Shown: positions 1 through 9,836, numbered from the stretch's first letter. The stretch: DNA of 64,000 nt from an uncultured Oscillospiraceae bacterium (GCA_934646185.1 CAKUEH010000004.1:1-64000), one strand, 5' to 3'. The notes: generated by a model not told the origin, from the letters alone. Numbers and translations: made by a program.

Positions 1-57
1 GAGCACGTAGTTGTTCGTGATCGCGGCGGTCAGGATGACGAGGATCATGGTCTTCAT
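1..57 (-). CDS. rnfA: RnfA, electron transport complex subunit A (5' end only)
   Basis: Only the first 19 codons are in the window. They read MKTMILVILTAAITNNYVL, matching the start of the RnfA/NqrE membrane subunit, whose first helix contains the asparagine pair seen here. RnfA is a six-helix membrane protein of the Rnf ferredoxin:NAD+ oxidoreductase; with RnfE it holds a buried 2Fe-2S cluster (family knowledge). The ATG overlaps the rnfE stop as ATGA, so the two are translationally coupled. rnfB is expected just beyond the window edge. Confidence 0.85.
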   Translation of the reverse strand, partial: MKTMILVILTAAITNNYVL

Positions 58-728
58 TTCGCAGCCGCCTCCTTTCCTTCACAGGCGCCCTTGCCGCAGC
101 CCGGGCAGCCGGCGCAGCCGAATTCCTTCTTCTTGATGGCCTTGCCTTTGGAGATCTTGTTGATGAGCGCGATCATGCAGCCGAACACGAAGAAGCCGCC
201 GGGGGCCATGGTTAGAATGCCGATGGGGTTTTCGTGGAACCACGGCACGGGCAGACCGCAGAACGTGCCACAGCCGAGCGTTTCGCGGATGGCCGCCATA
301 GCGCAGATGGCGAGCGTGAAGCCGAGGCCCATGCCCGCGCCGTCGATGGCGGAATCCACGACGCCGTGCTTGCTGGCATACATCTCGGCCCGGCCAAGGA
401 TGATGCAGTTGACGACGATCAGGGACAGATAGACGCCCAGAGACTGATACAAGCTGAAGGCATACGCCTCCATGACCAGCTCGACGACCGTGACGAAGCC
501 CGCGATGACGACGATGTAGCACGGGATGCGTACTGGGTCGGGGACGATTTTGCGGATGGCGGAAATGGCCATGTTGGACAGGATCAGAACGGCGGTCGCC
601 GCGATGCCCATGCCGAAGGCCGCGATGATCGACGTGGAGATCGCCAGCGTCGGGCACGTGCCGAGCACGAGGACCAGCACCGGGTTCTCCTTGATGAGGC
701 CCTTCAGGAAATTCTGTAATTTACTCAT
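54..728 (-). CDS. rnfE: RnfE, electron transport complex subunit E
   Basis: Integral membrane subunit of the Rnf complex, which transfers electrons from reduced ferredoxin to NAD+ and pumps Na+ or H+. The 224-aa product has six hydrophobic segments. Cys25 (in GTCPTLA) and Cys108 (in NCIILGR) sit where NqrD/E-type proteins carry the ligands of the intramembrane 2Fe-2S cluster. The C-terminal tail, from about residue 200, adds a short Cys/Gly-rich stretch (CAGCPGCGKGAC) after a KKK sequence. The family core does not need this tail, and it might bind a metal (inference). Both ends overlap the neighbouring rnf genes by 4 bp. Confidence 0.95.
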   Translation of the reverse strand: MSKLQNFLKGLIKENPVLVLVLGTCPTLAISTSIIAAFGMGIAATAVLILSNMAISAIRKIVPDPVRIPCYIVVIAGFVTVVELVMEAYAFSLYQSLGVYLSLIVVNCIILGRAEMYASKHGVVDSAIDGAGMGLGFTLAICAMAAIRETLGCGTFCGLPVPWFHENPIGILTMAPGGFFVFGCMIALINKISKGKAIKKKEFGCAGCPGCGKGACEGKEAAAK

Positions 729-1267
729 TTCTGCGCCTCCTTTACGAGCTCATACGCTTCAAACGCAGCTTCCACACAGCCGCGATAGGCCGTCGACGTG
801 ATGGTCGCGCCGGAGATGGCGTTCACGCCGGAAAGCGAGGCGTCCTGCCCGGTATACTGGCCGGTGTAGCTCTCGTTTGCCGTCTGGCCGCCGAGCGTCG
901 TTGTTTCGGACGAGACATCTATCGTGCGGCAGGCGCGGATCAAGCCGTCGGTGCCGATGACGCACATCACCTGGATCGTGCCGCCGAAGCCCTTGCCCTC
1001 GACGGTAAAGAGATAGCTCATGGGGCTTCCGGACGCGTCGAGCGCGAGGTAGGCGCTCACGACCTCGTCCGGCAGCGCCGTCTCGACCGGCTCAAACGAG
1101 GCTGCGTCCGGCACGGCGTCCAGCCGCGCCTGCTCGGCTCTTGCTTCCGCGTTTGCCTTGGAGACGGGGGCGGTAAAGTGGTTCACGACGGCCAGCGCCG
1201 CGGACGTGAGCAGGCAGATCACGACCAGAACGACGATGGATTTTCGGATCTCTTTCGTGTTTTTCAT
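725..1267 (-). CDS. rnfG: RnfG, covalent-FMN subunit of the Rnf complex
   Basis: A 180-aa protein with one N-terminal membrane anchor (residues 10-28) and an extracytoplasmic FMN-binding domain. The motif SGATITST at residues 152-159 is the flavinylation site of the RnfG/NqrC family, with FMN attached through a phosphoester to the Thr of SGAT (about Thr155). The substrate enzyme, ApbE, is encoded upstream in the same operon. The start was placed at the ATG overlapping the rnfD stop by 4 bp. The frame stays open far upstream, but the upstream part reads as shadow of rnfD. Confidence 0.94.
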   Translation of the reverse strand: MKNTKEIRKSIVVLVVICLLTSAALAVVNHFTAPVSKANAEARAEQARLDAVPDAASFEPVETALPDEVVSAYLALDASGSPMSYLFTVEGKGFGGTIQVMCVIGTDGLIRACRTIDVSSETTTLGGQTANESYTGQYTGQDASLSGVNAISGATITSTAYRGCVEAAFEAYELVKEAQK

Positions 1268-2169
1268 GCCTTCGCACCTCCCAGCGGCTTGCTCTGCGTC
1301 CATCTGGACAGATACGGCGTGAGGATGTTCATAAAGAGGATGGCGAACGACACGCCCTCGGCGTAGCTGCCGTAGAAGCGGATGAGGCAGGTCAGCAGTC
1401 CCGCGCCGATGCCGAACAGCGCCCGGCCCCAATACGTCTGCGGGGCGGTCACATAGTCGGTCGCCATGAAGAACGCGCCCAGAAGCAGACCGCCCGAGAG
1501 CACCTGCCGCAGCGCATCCTGTCCCAGAACGAGAGACAGCACGAAGACTGTTCCGACAAAGCACACCGGCGTCTGCCACGTAATGACGCCGCGGACGAGC
1601 AGATACGCTCCGCCGAGCAGCAGCGCCAGCGCGCACGTCTCGCCGATGCAGCCGCCGTGACTGCCGAGCAGGAGCGTCAGAAGCTCGGGCTTCTGCCCTG
1701 CCGCCAGCTGCGCCAGAGGCGTTGCCGAGGAGACGGCGTCCGGGAAGACCCAGGCCGTCATGGTCTTGGAGAACGAGAGGAACAGGACGATGCGGCCCAC
1801 GAGCGCAGGGTTCGCAAAATTCTTGCCGATGCCGCCGAAGAGCTGCTTGACGGCGACGATGGACACCAGACAGCCGAACACGGCCTGCCACAGCGGGATG
1901 GACACCGGCAGGTTATACGCCAGAATGACGCCCGTCACCACGGCGGACAGATCGCCGACGGTGGACGGCTTATGGCAGAGCTTCTCGAAGCCCCACTCAA
2001 AAAACACACAGGCCGCGGCGCACACCGCCGTCACCAGCAGTGCCCGCCAGCCGAAAATGACGATGGCCGCGATGAGGGCCGGACACAGGGCGATGAGCAC
2101 GTCGCCCATGATCTTCCGGGTCGTCGCGCCGGAACTGATATGCGGGGAAGCGGAGATCACAAGCTTCAT
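1264..2169 (-). CDS. rnfD: RnfD, membrane FMN subunit of the Rnf complex
   Basis: A 301-aa polytopic membrane protein of the RnfD/NqrB family. It starts with the family-typical SPHISSG stretch and carries the motif SSATPLA at residues 147-153. Its Thr150 is the predicted covalent FMN attachment site. Together with RnfG it relays electrons across the membrane. It overlaps rnfC and rnfG by 4 bp, so the operon is tightly coupled. No missing residues or truncation seen. Confidence 0.95.
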   Translation of the reverse strand: MKLVISASPHISSGATTRKIMGDVLIALCPALIAAIVIFGWRALLVTAVCAAACVFFEWGFEKLCHKPSTVGDLSAVVTGVILAYNLPVSIPLWQAVFGCLVSIVAVKQLFGGIGKNFANPALVGRIVLFLSFSKTMTAWVFPDAVSSATPLAQLAAGQKPELLTLLLGSHGGCIGETCALALLLGGAYLLVRGVITWQTPVCFVGTVFVLSLVLGQDALRQVLSGGLLLGAFFMATDYVTAPQTYWGRALFGIGAGLLTCLIRFYGSYAEGVSFAILFMNILTPYLSRWTQSKPLGGAKA

Positions 2170-3506
2170 TTGACGGCCTCCTTCTTTGCATCGAGCTTTT
2201 CGCTCTGCGCCGTGCGCCAGGCGGCAAGCTTCGCCTTGGCGAGCTTATTGGTCTGCACGAGCGGCCGGTGCGCCGGGCACCCGAACGAGCAGCAGCCGCA
2301 CTCCATGCAGAGGTTGACCTTCAGCTCCGCCAGCCGCTCCATATTGCCCGCCTCATAGGCCGCGACGATATGCGACGGCATGAGCCGCAGCGGACAGTGG
2401 CGGATGCAGCGGCCGCAGCGGATGCAGGCCGTGGGCTCCGGCAGAACGGCGTCCGCCTCCGACATGGCGAGGATCGCGTTGGTGTTTTTCAGAACCGGCT
2501 GCTCCAGATCCGGCACGGCGATGCCCATCATCGGGCCGCCGTAGAGCACCTTCTTCGGCTCTGTGCAGAAGCCGCCGGCCTGCTCGAACACGTCCGCGAG
2601 CTTCATGCCGATGGGGACGATCACGTTTTTGGGCTTTGCGACGGCGGAGCCGTCGACCGTGATGCACTTTTCGACCAGCGGCATGCCGGTCTTGCAGTAG
2701 CGGGCGATATTTGCAAGCGTCGTGCAGTTGAGCACGACCGCGCCCACATCCAGCGGGAGCTTGCCTTCGGGGACGATCTCGCCGATGGTGTTATAGATCA
2801 GCACCTTTTCGCCGCCCTGCGGGTACAAAGATTTCAGCGCGCAGACCTCCATGCCGTCCTCGTCCTTCGTGAGCTTCCGGTACAGCTGGATGCAGCGGGG
2901 CTTATTGTCTTCGATCGCGAAGATCACGCGCCGCACCTGCAAGAAGTGCTGCACGAGACGCGCGCCCTCCATGAGCTCGTCCGACCGGTCGAGCATCGTG
3001 CGCGTGTCCGAGGTGATATACGGCTCGCACTCCGCGCCGTTGATGATGACGGTCCGCACCTGCTCGAGATTCTTGACCGTCAGCTTCACGACCGTCGGGA
3101 AGCCTGCGCCGCCGAGACCGACCATGCCGCTCGCGCGTACGGCGTCCAGAAAATCCTGCATGGTGTCGAGCTTGGGCGGCTTCAGATCCGGATCCGGCTC
3201 CTGCTTGCCGTCGGCGGCAATGACGACGGTCTGCATGAGCCGTCCGCCGGAGCCGACCTGCTGGCCGATCTTTTTGACCGTGCCGGAAACGCTCGCGTAG
3301 ACGGGCGCGGAGACGAATCCCCCGGCCTTTCCGATCAGCTGCCCGACCCGGACGCTCTCGCCGGGCTTTACCACCGGAATGGCGGGCGCGCCGATGTGCA
3401 TGGACATCGGGATCTCGACCGTCTCCGGGATGGGCAGGCGCAGCGCGGCCAGCTCCGCCGTGTTTTTGCGGTTCGGCACGTGTACGCCATGGATGTGTAG
3501 TTTCAT
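2166..3506 (-). CDS. rnfC: RnfC, NADH-binding iron-sulfur subunit of the Rnf complex
   Basis: A 446-aa peripheral subunit that exchanges electrons with NAD(H). It has an N-terminal barrel-sandwich region (about 30-100), the GLGGAGFP motif of the Complex I 51-kDa-like nucleotide/FMN domain at residues 130-137, and NGAECEPY near 156. Two ferredoxin-type 4Fe-4S motifs follow: CIRCGRCIRHCP (361-372) and CMECGCCSFGCP (400-411). This is the usual two-cluster RnfC without a long Ala/Lys tail. It is the first rnf gene of the operon and overlaps the preceding Gx transporter gene by 4 bp. Confidence 0.96.
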   Translation of the reverse strand: MKLHIHGVHVPNRKNTAELAALRLPIPETVEIPMSMHIGAPAIPVVKPGESVRVGQLIGKAGGFVSAPVYASVSGTVKKIGQQVGSGGRLMQTVVIAADGKQEPDPDLKPPKLDTMQDFLDAVRASGMVGLGGAGFPTVVKLTVKNLEQVRTVIINGAECEPYITSDTRTMLDRSDELMEGARLVQHFLQVRRVIFAIEDNKPRCIQLYRKLTKDEDGMEVCALKSLYPQGGEKVLIYNTIGEIVPEGKLPLDVGAVVLNCTTLANIARYCKTGMPLVEKCITVDGSAVAKPKNVIVPIGMKLADVFEQAGGFCTEPKKVLYGGPMMGIAVPDLEQPVLKNTNAILAMSEADAVLPEPTACIRCGRCIRHCPLRLMPSHIVAAYEAGNMERLAELKVNLCMECGCCSFGCPAHRPLVQTNKLAKAKLAAWRTAQSEKLDAKKEAVK

Positions 3507-4048
3507 CCGTTTGCTTCCTCCTCCTGCTTATTGGGAACCTGATTTACCGGGACGAGCCCCGCCTTCTCCAGCCGGCTCAGAACCAGCTGGGCGCAGAGGC
3601 CGGTCAGCGTTCCGGCCAGTATCGCAGCCGGTATCAGAACCGGCAGATAGCTCCAGACCGCGCCGGTCTTCGCGATGGCCGCCGCGGCGGCCATCTGTCC
3701 GGCGTTGTGCGCCATGGCGCACAGCACGCTTCTGACCCAGAGGGTATTGCCTCTGAGCGCTTTTCTGAGCAGCAGCATGAGCGCATACGCGCACAGCCCG
3801 CCCGCAAGGCTGTACAGAAACGCAGAACCCTGCCCGGTGATAATGCAGCCGAGCGTGACGCGCGTCAGAAACAGCCCGAAGGCCCAGCCGGGGCCGAGCG
3901 CTTCCATGGCAAAGAGCGTAAAGATATTGGAAAGCCCCGGCTTGATGCCGGGAATGACCGTGAGCGGCGGCAGCTGGCTCTCCAGCACGAACATGACGAG
4001 CGCCGCCGCCGTCAGGACTGCCGTGAGCGTGAGCTTTTTCAGTCTCAT
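3503..4048 (-). CDS. Gx transporter family membrane protein
   Basis: A 181-aa hydrophobic protein with about five membrane segments. The stretch PGIKPGLSNIFTL and the later FLYSLAGG match the family once annotated as heptaprenyl diphosphate synthase component I, now called Gx transporter (an ECF-S-like fold). The gene commonly accompanies a NusG-domain-II gene and apbE/rnf genes in Clostridia. A flavin-related or cofactor uptake role is plausible but unproven. It overlaps its neighbours by 4 bp on both sides, so it belongs to the rnf operon. Confidence 0.8.
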   Translation of the reverse strand: MRLKKLTLTAVLTAAALVMFVLESQLPPLTVIPGIKPGLSNIFTLFAMEALGPGWAFGLFLTRVTLGCIITGQGSAFLYSLAGGLCAYALMLLLRKALRGNTLWVRSVLCAMAHNAGQMAAAAAIAKTGAVWSYLPVLIPAAILAGTLTGLCAQLVLSRLEKAGLVPVNQVPNKQEEEANG

Positions 4049-4413
4049 GACAGTCCTCCCGTTCCGCTGAGCGCGTCGACCTGCGCGTCATGCTCCGCCC
4101 ACTCGATCGTCAGCCGGTTCGGCAGGCAGACGATCGGCCCGCCGCGCTTTTGCAGCGGCCCGTGCTGCACGCAGATCTGATCGGGGCAGTCCGCGTGGGA
4201 TACGAAGACCTCGCCGTCCGCCACCGTAATCGTATTCTCGCCTGCCGGGCCGGTCACGGTCAGCATCCGGTCCTGCCGCAGGTCGAGCGTATATAACAGG
4301 GCCCCGTCCTGATACACAAGGGCCTTGTCTCCGCCTCCGCGCGGCAGCAGCCACACGGCGAGGCAAATGGCGATGATCGCCGCGAATATCAGGATCCAGT
4401 ATCGCTGCTTCAT
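4045..4413 (-). CDS. NusG domain II-containing protein
   Basis: A 122-aa protein with a single N-terminal membrane anchor (about residues 5-24) followed by an extracytoplasmic NusG_II domain. The conserved CPDQICVQHG and CLPNRL segments are typical; the two Cys of CPDQIC and the Cys before LPNRL recur in the family. Function is not established. It is nearly always found beside ApbE and Gx-transporter genes, which suggests a role in envelope redox or flavoprotein maturation (inference). It is coupled to apbE by a 4-bp overlap. Confidence 0.82.
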   Translation of the reverse strand: MKQRYWILIFAAIIAICLAVWLLPRGGGDKALVYQDGALLYTLDLRQDRMLTVTGPAGENTITVADGEVFVSHADCPDQICVQHGPLQKRGGPIVCLPNRLTIEWAEHDAQVDALSGTGGLS

Positions 4414-5402
4414 GTCAGTATCTGATAGGGCCGGTCTGAGCGGTAGCGCCCGGCAAGGCCGGGCGTGATCCAGACCGCGCCGTCGTCCGTTACAAATACG
4501 GCCTCAAACGAAAGGCCGCTGCGTTTCTGAAACTCCGCGCCCGCGTCCAGGCCCATGACGAACAGGGCCGTCGACAGCGCGTCGGCCAGCGTATCGTCCT
4601 CCGCGACGACGCTGACGGATGTTATCCCGCTTTCGGCAGGGCGGCCGGTCACGGGGTCTAAAATATGGTGATAGCGGACGCCGTCTTCCTCAAAATACCG
4701 CTGGTACGCGCCGGAGGTGACGACGCAGGCGTCCTCGATGGAGACCGTGCCGAAATACGCCTCCGGCTTGTCCGGATCCTGCAATCCGACCGTCCACGCG
4801 CTGCCGTCCGGCTTTTTCCCGACGGCGGCGACATTGCCGCCGAGCGAAACGATCGCGGACGTGACGCCCGCGTCCCGCAGCAGTTCCCGGACACGGCCCG
4901 CGGCGTAGCCCTTGGCGATGCCGCCGAGGTCGAGCTGCGTGCCGTTTTCCAGTGTGACCGAGCGGCCGTCCAGCGTTACGAGCTGCGCGCCGGAGCGCCG
5001 CATCGCCTCCGCAAGCGCGTCCGGCTCCGGCACGCGGTACGCGCCGGTCGAAAAGCCCCATGCCTGCAAAAGCGCGCCGAGTGCCGGGTCATAGGCCCCG
5101 CCGGTCTGCTCGCAGAGCGTCAGCGCCGTCTGTAAAAGCGCTGCCGTCTCTTCGCTGACCGTTCCGCCGCCTGCCGCGTTCAGCCGGGCGAGCGCCGCGT
5201 GCTCTTCCCGGCAGGAAAGCTCGCCCTCCAGCCGGTAAATTTCAGCTTCCGCCTGCGAAAGCGCGGCTTCGGCCTCCGGGCCGTAGGCGCGCAGCTGCAT
5301 GACGGTATCCATGGCAAAAAATTCGCGCTCCGCGCTTCTTTGCGCGCAGCCGCACAGCAGAAGCGGCAGGCACAGAACCATCAAAAACCAGCTTCGCTTC
5401 AT
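4410..5402 (-). CDS. apbE: FAD:protein FMN transferase (ApbE lipoprotein)
   Basis: Mg2+-dependent enzyme that transfers FMN from FAD to a Thr of flavoproteins, here probably RnfG and RnfD of the same operon. The product is 330 aa. An N-terminal signal with a lipobox-like LLLCGC puts it on the outer face of the membrane. Family motifs are FFAMDTVM near residue 30, DLGGIAKGYA near 160, HHILDP near 245 and DTLADALSTALF near 275. I chose the ATG at 5402 because GGAG lies just upstream and the lipoprotein signal then begins directly. The open frame extends 41 codons further without a credible signal. It is the first gene of the operon. Confidence 0.93.
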   Translation of the reverse strand: MKRSWFLMVLCLPLLLCGCAQRSAEREFFAMDTVMQLRAYGPEAEAALSQAEAEIYRLEGELSCREEHAALARLNAAGGGTVSEETAALLQTALTLCEQTGGAYDPALGALLQAWGFSTGAYRVPEPDALAEAMRRSGAQLVTLDGRSVTLENGTQLDLGGIAKGYAAGRVRELLRDAGVTSAIVSLGGNVAAVGKKPDGSAWTVGLQDPDKPEAYFGTVSIEDACVVTSGAYQRYFEEDGVRYHHILDPVTGRPAESGITSVSVVAEDDTLADALSTALFVMGLDAGAEFQKRSGLSFEAVFVTDDGAVWITPGLAGRYRSDRPYQILT

Positions 5403-5455
5403 ACCGCGTTCACTCCGTCTGCCCATATAAAATCCGCATGGCATATCTGACATAT

Positions 5456-5483
5456 ACGATATCAGGCTTTTTGAGAAAATCAA
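5456..5483 (-). promoter_or_regulatory. Possible promoter of the apbE-rnf operon
   Basis: Reading the minus strand, TTGATT (5483-5478) and TATCGT (5461-5456) are separated by 16 bp, about 55 bp upstream of the apbE start. The -10 region overlaps an imperfect inverted repeat with arms CTGA-ATAT/ATAT-CAG (about 5448-5466) that might be an operator. The surrounding 5440-5640 stretch is much more AT-rich than its flanks. Assignment is by pattern only. Confidence 0.35.
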
Positions 5484-5611
5484 GTTTTTTTGAATTTTAT
5501 GTGAAAAATGACGGATTCTTAACACGAAAAATCAATACGGATATATCGATATAAAAACGTACATTGTATATATAAAACATGATATATTGAGGCTGCGCCT
5601 GCAATCCGTGC

Positions 5612-5640
5612 TTGACAATCCCATTTCCGCGCTGTAAGTT
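5612..5640 (+). promoter_or_regulatory. Possible promoter of the AbrB-like/gamma-lyase operon
   Basis: TTGACA at 5612-5617, then a 17-bp spacer and TAAGTT at 5635-5640. The -35 is perfect but the -10 is weak; TTATAC at 5638-5643 is an alternative. The next gene starts at 5680 behind a strong AAAGGAGGGG ribosome site. Confidence 0.45.
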
Positions 5641-5679
5641 ATACAAGTATGAAAATCACCCCGCAAAGGAGGGGCAGGC

Positions 5680-5910
5680 GTGGCAGGCGGAAAGCATATT
5701 CTGGGCAAGGCGAAGCGGCATATTTTCGGCACGGCCAAAGTCGGTGAAAAGGGCCAGATCGTCATTCCCAAGGACGCGCGGCAGATCTTCGGCGTGAAGC
5801 CCGGCGATACGCTGCTCATTCTCGGAGACGAGGAGACGGGCATCATCGTCACCAAGCCGGACGTGCTGCGCGACGCGGCAGATGAAATTTTCGGGAAGAT
5901 GGAGAAATAA
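5680..5910 (+). CDS. AbrB/SpoVT-family transcriptional regulator
   Basis: A 76-aa protein with one SpoVT/AbrB swapped-hairpin DNA-binding domain (about residues 20-60). The family signature is GQIVIPKDARQIFGVKPGD, followed by a short basic/acidic C-terminus. It starts with GTG, supported by AAAGGAGGGG nine bases upstream. It lies 3 bp ahead of the gamma-lyase-like gene, so it may autoregulate or control that enzyme (inference). It has no partner toxin gene next to it, which argues against a MazE-type antitoxin. Confidence 0.85.
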   Translation: MAGGKHILGKAKRHIFGTAKVGEKGQIVIPKDARQIFGVKPGDTLLILGDEETGIIVTKPDVLRDAADEIFGKMEK

Positions 5911-5913
5911 ACG

Positions 5914-7200
5914 ATGGAACTGACGACAATGTACGAATCGCTCGGCGTGAGCCGCGCGGTATACGAATACGGAGAGGCGATTTTGACTGGCCTGAAGCCC
6001 CGCTTCGAGGCCATCGACCGGACGGCGGAATACAACCAGACGAAGGTGCTGGCCGCCATGCAGAAAAACAAGCTCTCGGCGGGCTGCTTCGCTGCCACGA
6101 CGGGCTATGGCTACGACGATATGGGCCGCGAGGTTCTGGAAAAGGTCTACGCCGACTGCTTCCATACGGAAGCGGCGCTCGTCCGCCCGCAGATCACCTG
6201 CGGCACGCACGCGCTGGCCGTCGCGCTGAGCGCGAATCTGCTGCCGGGCGACGAGCTTCTGAGCCCAAACGGCGCGCCGTATGACACCCTTGAAGAGGTC
6301 ATCGGCATCCGGCCGTCGAAGTGCTCGCTGATGGAATACGGGGTGCAGTACCGGCAGGTCGATCTGCTGCCGGACGGCACGTTCGATTTTGACGGCATCC
6401 GCGCCGCGATCGGCCCGAAAACGAAGCTCATCACCATCCAGCGCTCGAAGGGCTATGCGACAAGGCCGTCGTTCTCCGTCGCGCAGATCGGCGAGCTGAT
6501 CGCGTTCTGCAAGCAGTGCAGGCCGGACGTTCTGTGCATGGTCGACAACTGCTACGGCGAATTCGTCGAGCGCGCCGAGCCGTCGGACGTGGGCGCGGAC
6601 ATGATCGTCGGCAGTCTCATCAAAAACCCCGGCGGCGGACTGGCGCCCATCGGCGGCTATATCTGCGGCACGGCGGAATGCGTCGAGCGCTGCGCCTACC
6701 GGCTCTCGGCCCCCGGTCTCGGGCAGGAGGTCGGCGCGAATCTCGGTCTGCTGCCCAGTCTGTACGAGGGCTTCTTCCTGGCGCCGAACGTCGTTTCCGG
6801 CGCGCTCAAGGGCGCGATCTTCGCCGCGAACGTGTATGAGCGGCTGGGCTTCCGCGTCGTGCCGGACGGGACGGAATCCCGGCACGATATCATTCAGGCC
6901 GTCGAGCTCGGCTCGGCGGAGGGCATGCTGGCCTTCTGCCGCGGCATTCAGGCGGCGGCCCCGGTCGACAGCTATGTGACGCCCGTCCCCTGGGCCATGC
7001 CGGGCTACGATGCGGAGGTCGTGATGGCGGCGGGCGCGTTCGTGCAGGGCTCGTCCATCGAGCTGTCCGCCGACGGCCCGATCCGCGCGCCCTACGCGGT
7101 CTATTTCCAGGGCGGCCTGACGTGGTACCATGCCAAGCTCGGCATTCTCATGAGCCTGCAGAAGCTCGTAGACGCAGGACTGGCAAAGCTGCCGGAGTAA
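5914..7200 (+). CDS. Methionine gamma-lyase family protein (PLP-dependent, YnbB-like)
   Basis: A 428-aa fold-type I PLP enzyme of the group annotated as methionine gamma-lyase family or aluminium-resistance protein. The family-typical CFAATTGYGYDD (about 59-70), RPQITCGTHA (about 92-101) and the PLP-lysine region GSLIKNPGGGLAP (about 232-244) are present. The predicted role is C-S lyase action on a sulfur amino acid, but the true substrate of this branch is unknown. It begins 3 bp after the AbrB-like gene, with GGAG inside that gene's end. Confidence 0.85.
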   Translation: MELTTMYESLGVSRAVYEYGEAILTGLKPRFEAIDRTAEYNQTKVLAAMQKNKLSAGCFAATTGYGYDDMGREVLEKVYADCFHTEAALVRPQITCGTHALAVALSANLLPGDELLSPNGAPYDTLEEVIGIRPSKCSLMEYGVQYRQVDLLPDGTFDFDGIRAAIGPKTKLITIQRSKGYATRPSFSVAQIGELIAFCKQCRPDVLCMVDNCYGEFVERAEPSDVGADMIVGSLIKNPGGGLAPIGGYICGTAECVERCAYRLSAPGLGQEVGANLGLLPSLYEGFFLAPNVVSGALKGAIFAANVYERLGFRVVPDGTESRHDIIQAVELGSAEGMLAFCRGIQAAAPVDSYVTPVPWAMPGYDAEVVMAAGAFVQGSSIELSADGPIRAPYAVYFQGGLTWYHAKLGILMSLQKLVDAGLAKLPE

Positions 7201-7236
7201 GAGGAAGGCAAAGCCGTATGCACTTGCATACCTCAA

Positions 7237-7343
7237 TGTAGGGGCCGATGCCCACATCGGCCCACTGGAAAGTTACGAATTCGCCGTAGATTCCCGTAAA
7301 AACGGTGCAATCTGCCGGGCCGATGTGGGTATCGGCCCCTACA
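7237..7343 (+). repeat. MITE-like palindromic repeat, copy 1
   Basis: A 107-bp element with 27-bp terminal inverted repeats at 7237-7263 and 7317-7343 (26 of 27 positions complementary). The outer end is TGTAGGGGCC. Each arm is itself a small hairpin (CCGATG...CATCGG). The 53-bp core resembles that of the copy at 52159-52266. It holds no gene and separates the gamma-lyase gene from the EamA gene. The ends can be read as TA-flanked GGGGCC...GGCCCC, as expected for a non-autonomous element inserting at TA (inference). Confidence 0.85.
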
Positions 7344-7384
7344 CGCGGTGAAGGATATTTATTCAGAGAAAGGAACCGGCGGCG

Positions 7385-8329
7385 ATGCTGCCGGGGATAA
7401 CAATTATGTGGTTCTGGCTTGCGATTATTGCGCTGCTCTGCTGGAGCGGCTCGGACTTATTTTCGAAGATCGGCTGCCGTGACGGGCGGGATAAATATAA
7501 CCCGCTCAAGATGGTCATTGCCGTCGGCGTCGTGATGGGGATCCACGCGGCGTATGAGATCTTCATCGGCGGGGCCGTCGTCACGTGGCACGTGATCTGG
7601 ACGTATCTGCCCGTTTCACTTCTGTACATCGGCTCCATGACGCTGGGCTATGTCGGCCTGCGGTACATCGAGCTCTCCATTTCTTCCCCCATCTGCAATT
7701 CCTCCGGCGCGCTGGTGGCGGTTCTGTGTCTGATCACCGGGACGCTGGACGAGTCTATCACGGGCTCCATGCGCTATCTGGTCATCGGCGCGGTGGCGCT
7801 GGTGTGCATCGGCGCGGTCGGCCTCGGCATCGTCGAATCGACGGAGGACGACGAGCTGCGCAGAAAGCGGCAGGAGCGCTCCAACTACAAATACGCCAAA
7901 TCGTGGCTGGCGCTGTGCCTGCCGCTGGCCTACTGCCTGCTCGACGCGGCGGGCACGTTCGCCGATTCCCTCGTGCTCCGGACGCTGGACGAGGACTCGG
8001 CCAACTGCGCGTATGAGCTGACGTTCTTCGCCGCCGCCGTGATCTGCTTTATTTATGTCGTGGTGATCAAAAAGGACAAGCTCGTCTTTAAATCCGAAGC
8101 GCCCAAATACGCGGGCGCGCTGTTCGAAACGGCGGGACAGTTTGCGTATATCTACGCGCTGGCCGACGAGGCGCACGTCGCGCTCTCCGCGCCCATCATT
8201 TCCGCCTACTGCGCCGTGTCCGTCCTCTGGAGCCGGATCTTCCTGAAGGAAAAGCTCTCCTGGAAGCACTATGCCATGATCGCGCTGGTCGTCATCGGCA
8301 TCGTGATGATCGGCATATTCGACATCTGA
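7385..8329 (+). CDS. EamA/DMT-superfamily membrane transporter
   Basis: A 314-aa protein with about ten membrane helices in two repeats, the drug/metabolite transporter architecture. Helices alternate with short loops and an inner charged loop near residues 155-170 (EDDELRRKRQERS). The substrate cannot be read from the sequence. AAAGGA lies 11 bp before the ATG at 7385; an in-frame ATG eight codons later is an alternative start. A strong terminator follows. Confidence 0.8.
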   Translation: MLPGITIMWFWLAIIALLCWSGSDLFSKIGCRDGRDKYNPLKMVIAVGVVMGIHAAYEIFIGGAVVTWHVIWTYLPVSLLYIGSMTLGYVGLRYIELSISSPICNSSGALVAVLCLITGTLDESITGSMRYLVIGAVALVCIGAVGLGIVESTEDDELRRKRQERSNYKYAKSWLALCLPLAYCLLDAAGTFADSLVLRTLDEDSANCAYELTFFAAAVICFIYVVVIKKDKLVFKSEAPKYAGALFETAGQFAYIYALADEAHVALSAPIISAYCAVSVLWSRIFLKEKLSWKHYAMIALVVIGIVMIGIFDI

Positions 8330-8346
8330 CCGATAGATACAAGGAA

Positions 8347-8383
8347 AACGCCTCCGCCGCAGTTTGCGGCAGAGGCGTTTTTT
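8347..8383 (+). terminator. Bidirectional rho-independent terminator
   Basis: A GC-rich hairpin (ACGCCTC-GCCGCA against TGCGGC-GAGGCGT) is flanked by AAAA on the left and TTTTTT on the right. It can therefore end both the EamA gene (plus) and asnS (minus). Confidence 0.85.
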
Positions 8384-8402
8384 AAAATCAGGGCAAAGAG
8401 CC

Positions 8403-9797
<1,395 letters not shown>

Positions 9798-9836
9798 AGT
9801 GATCGATCCTCTTTCGTATTTATAATGTTGTGTAAA

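Noticed and set aside
725..1891. A 388-codon form of RnfG extending into rnfD
   Set aside because: The extra N-terminal part is an Arg/Ala-rich shadow of rnfD; the ATG overlapping the rnfD stop gives the normal 180-aa protein with a proper membrane anchor.
5680..5910. AbrB-like gene as an antitoxin
   Set aside because: No toxin-sized gene adjoins it; the next gene is a PLP enzyme 3 bp away.
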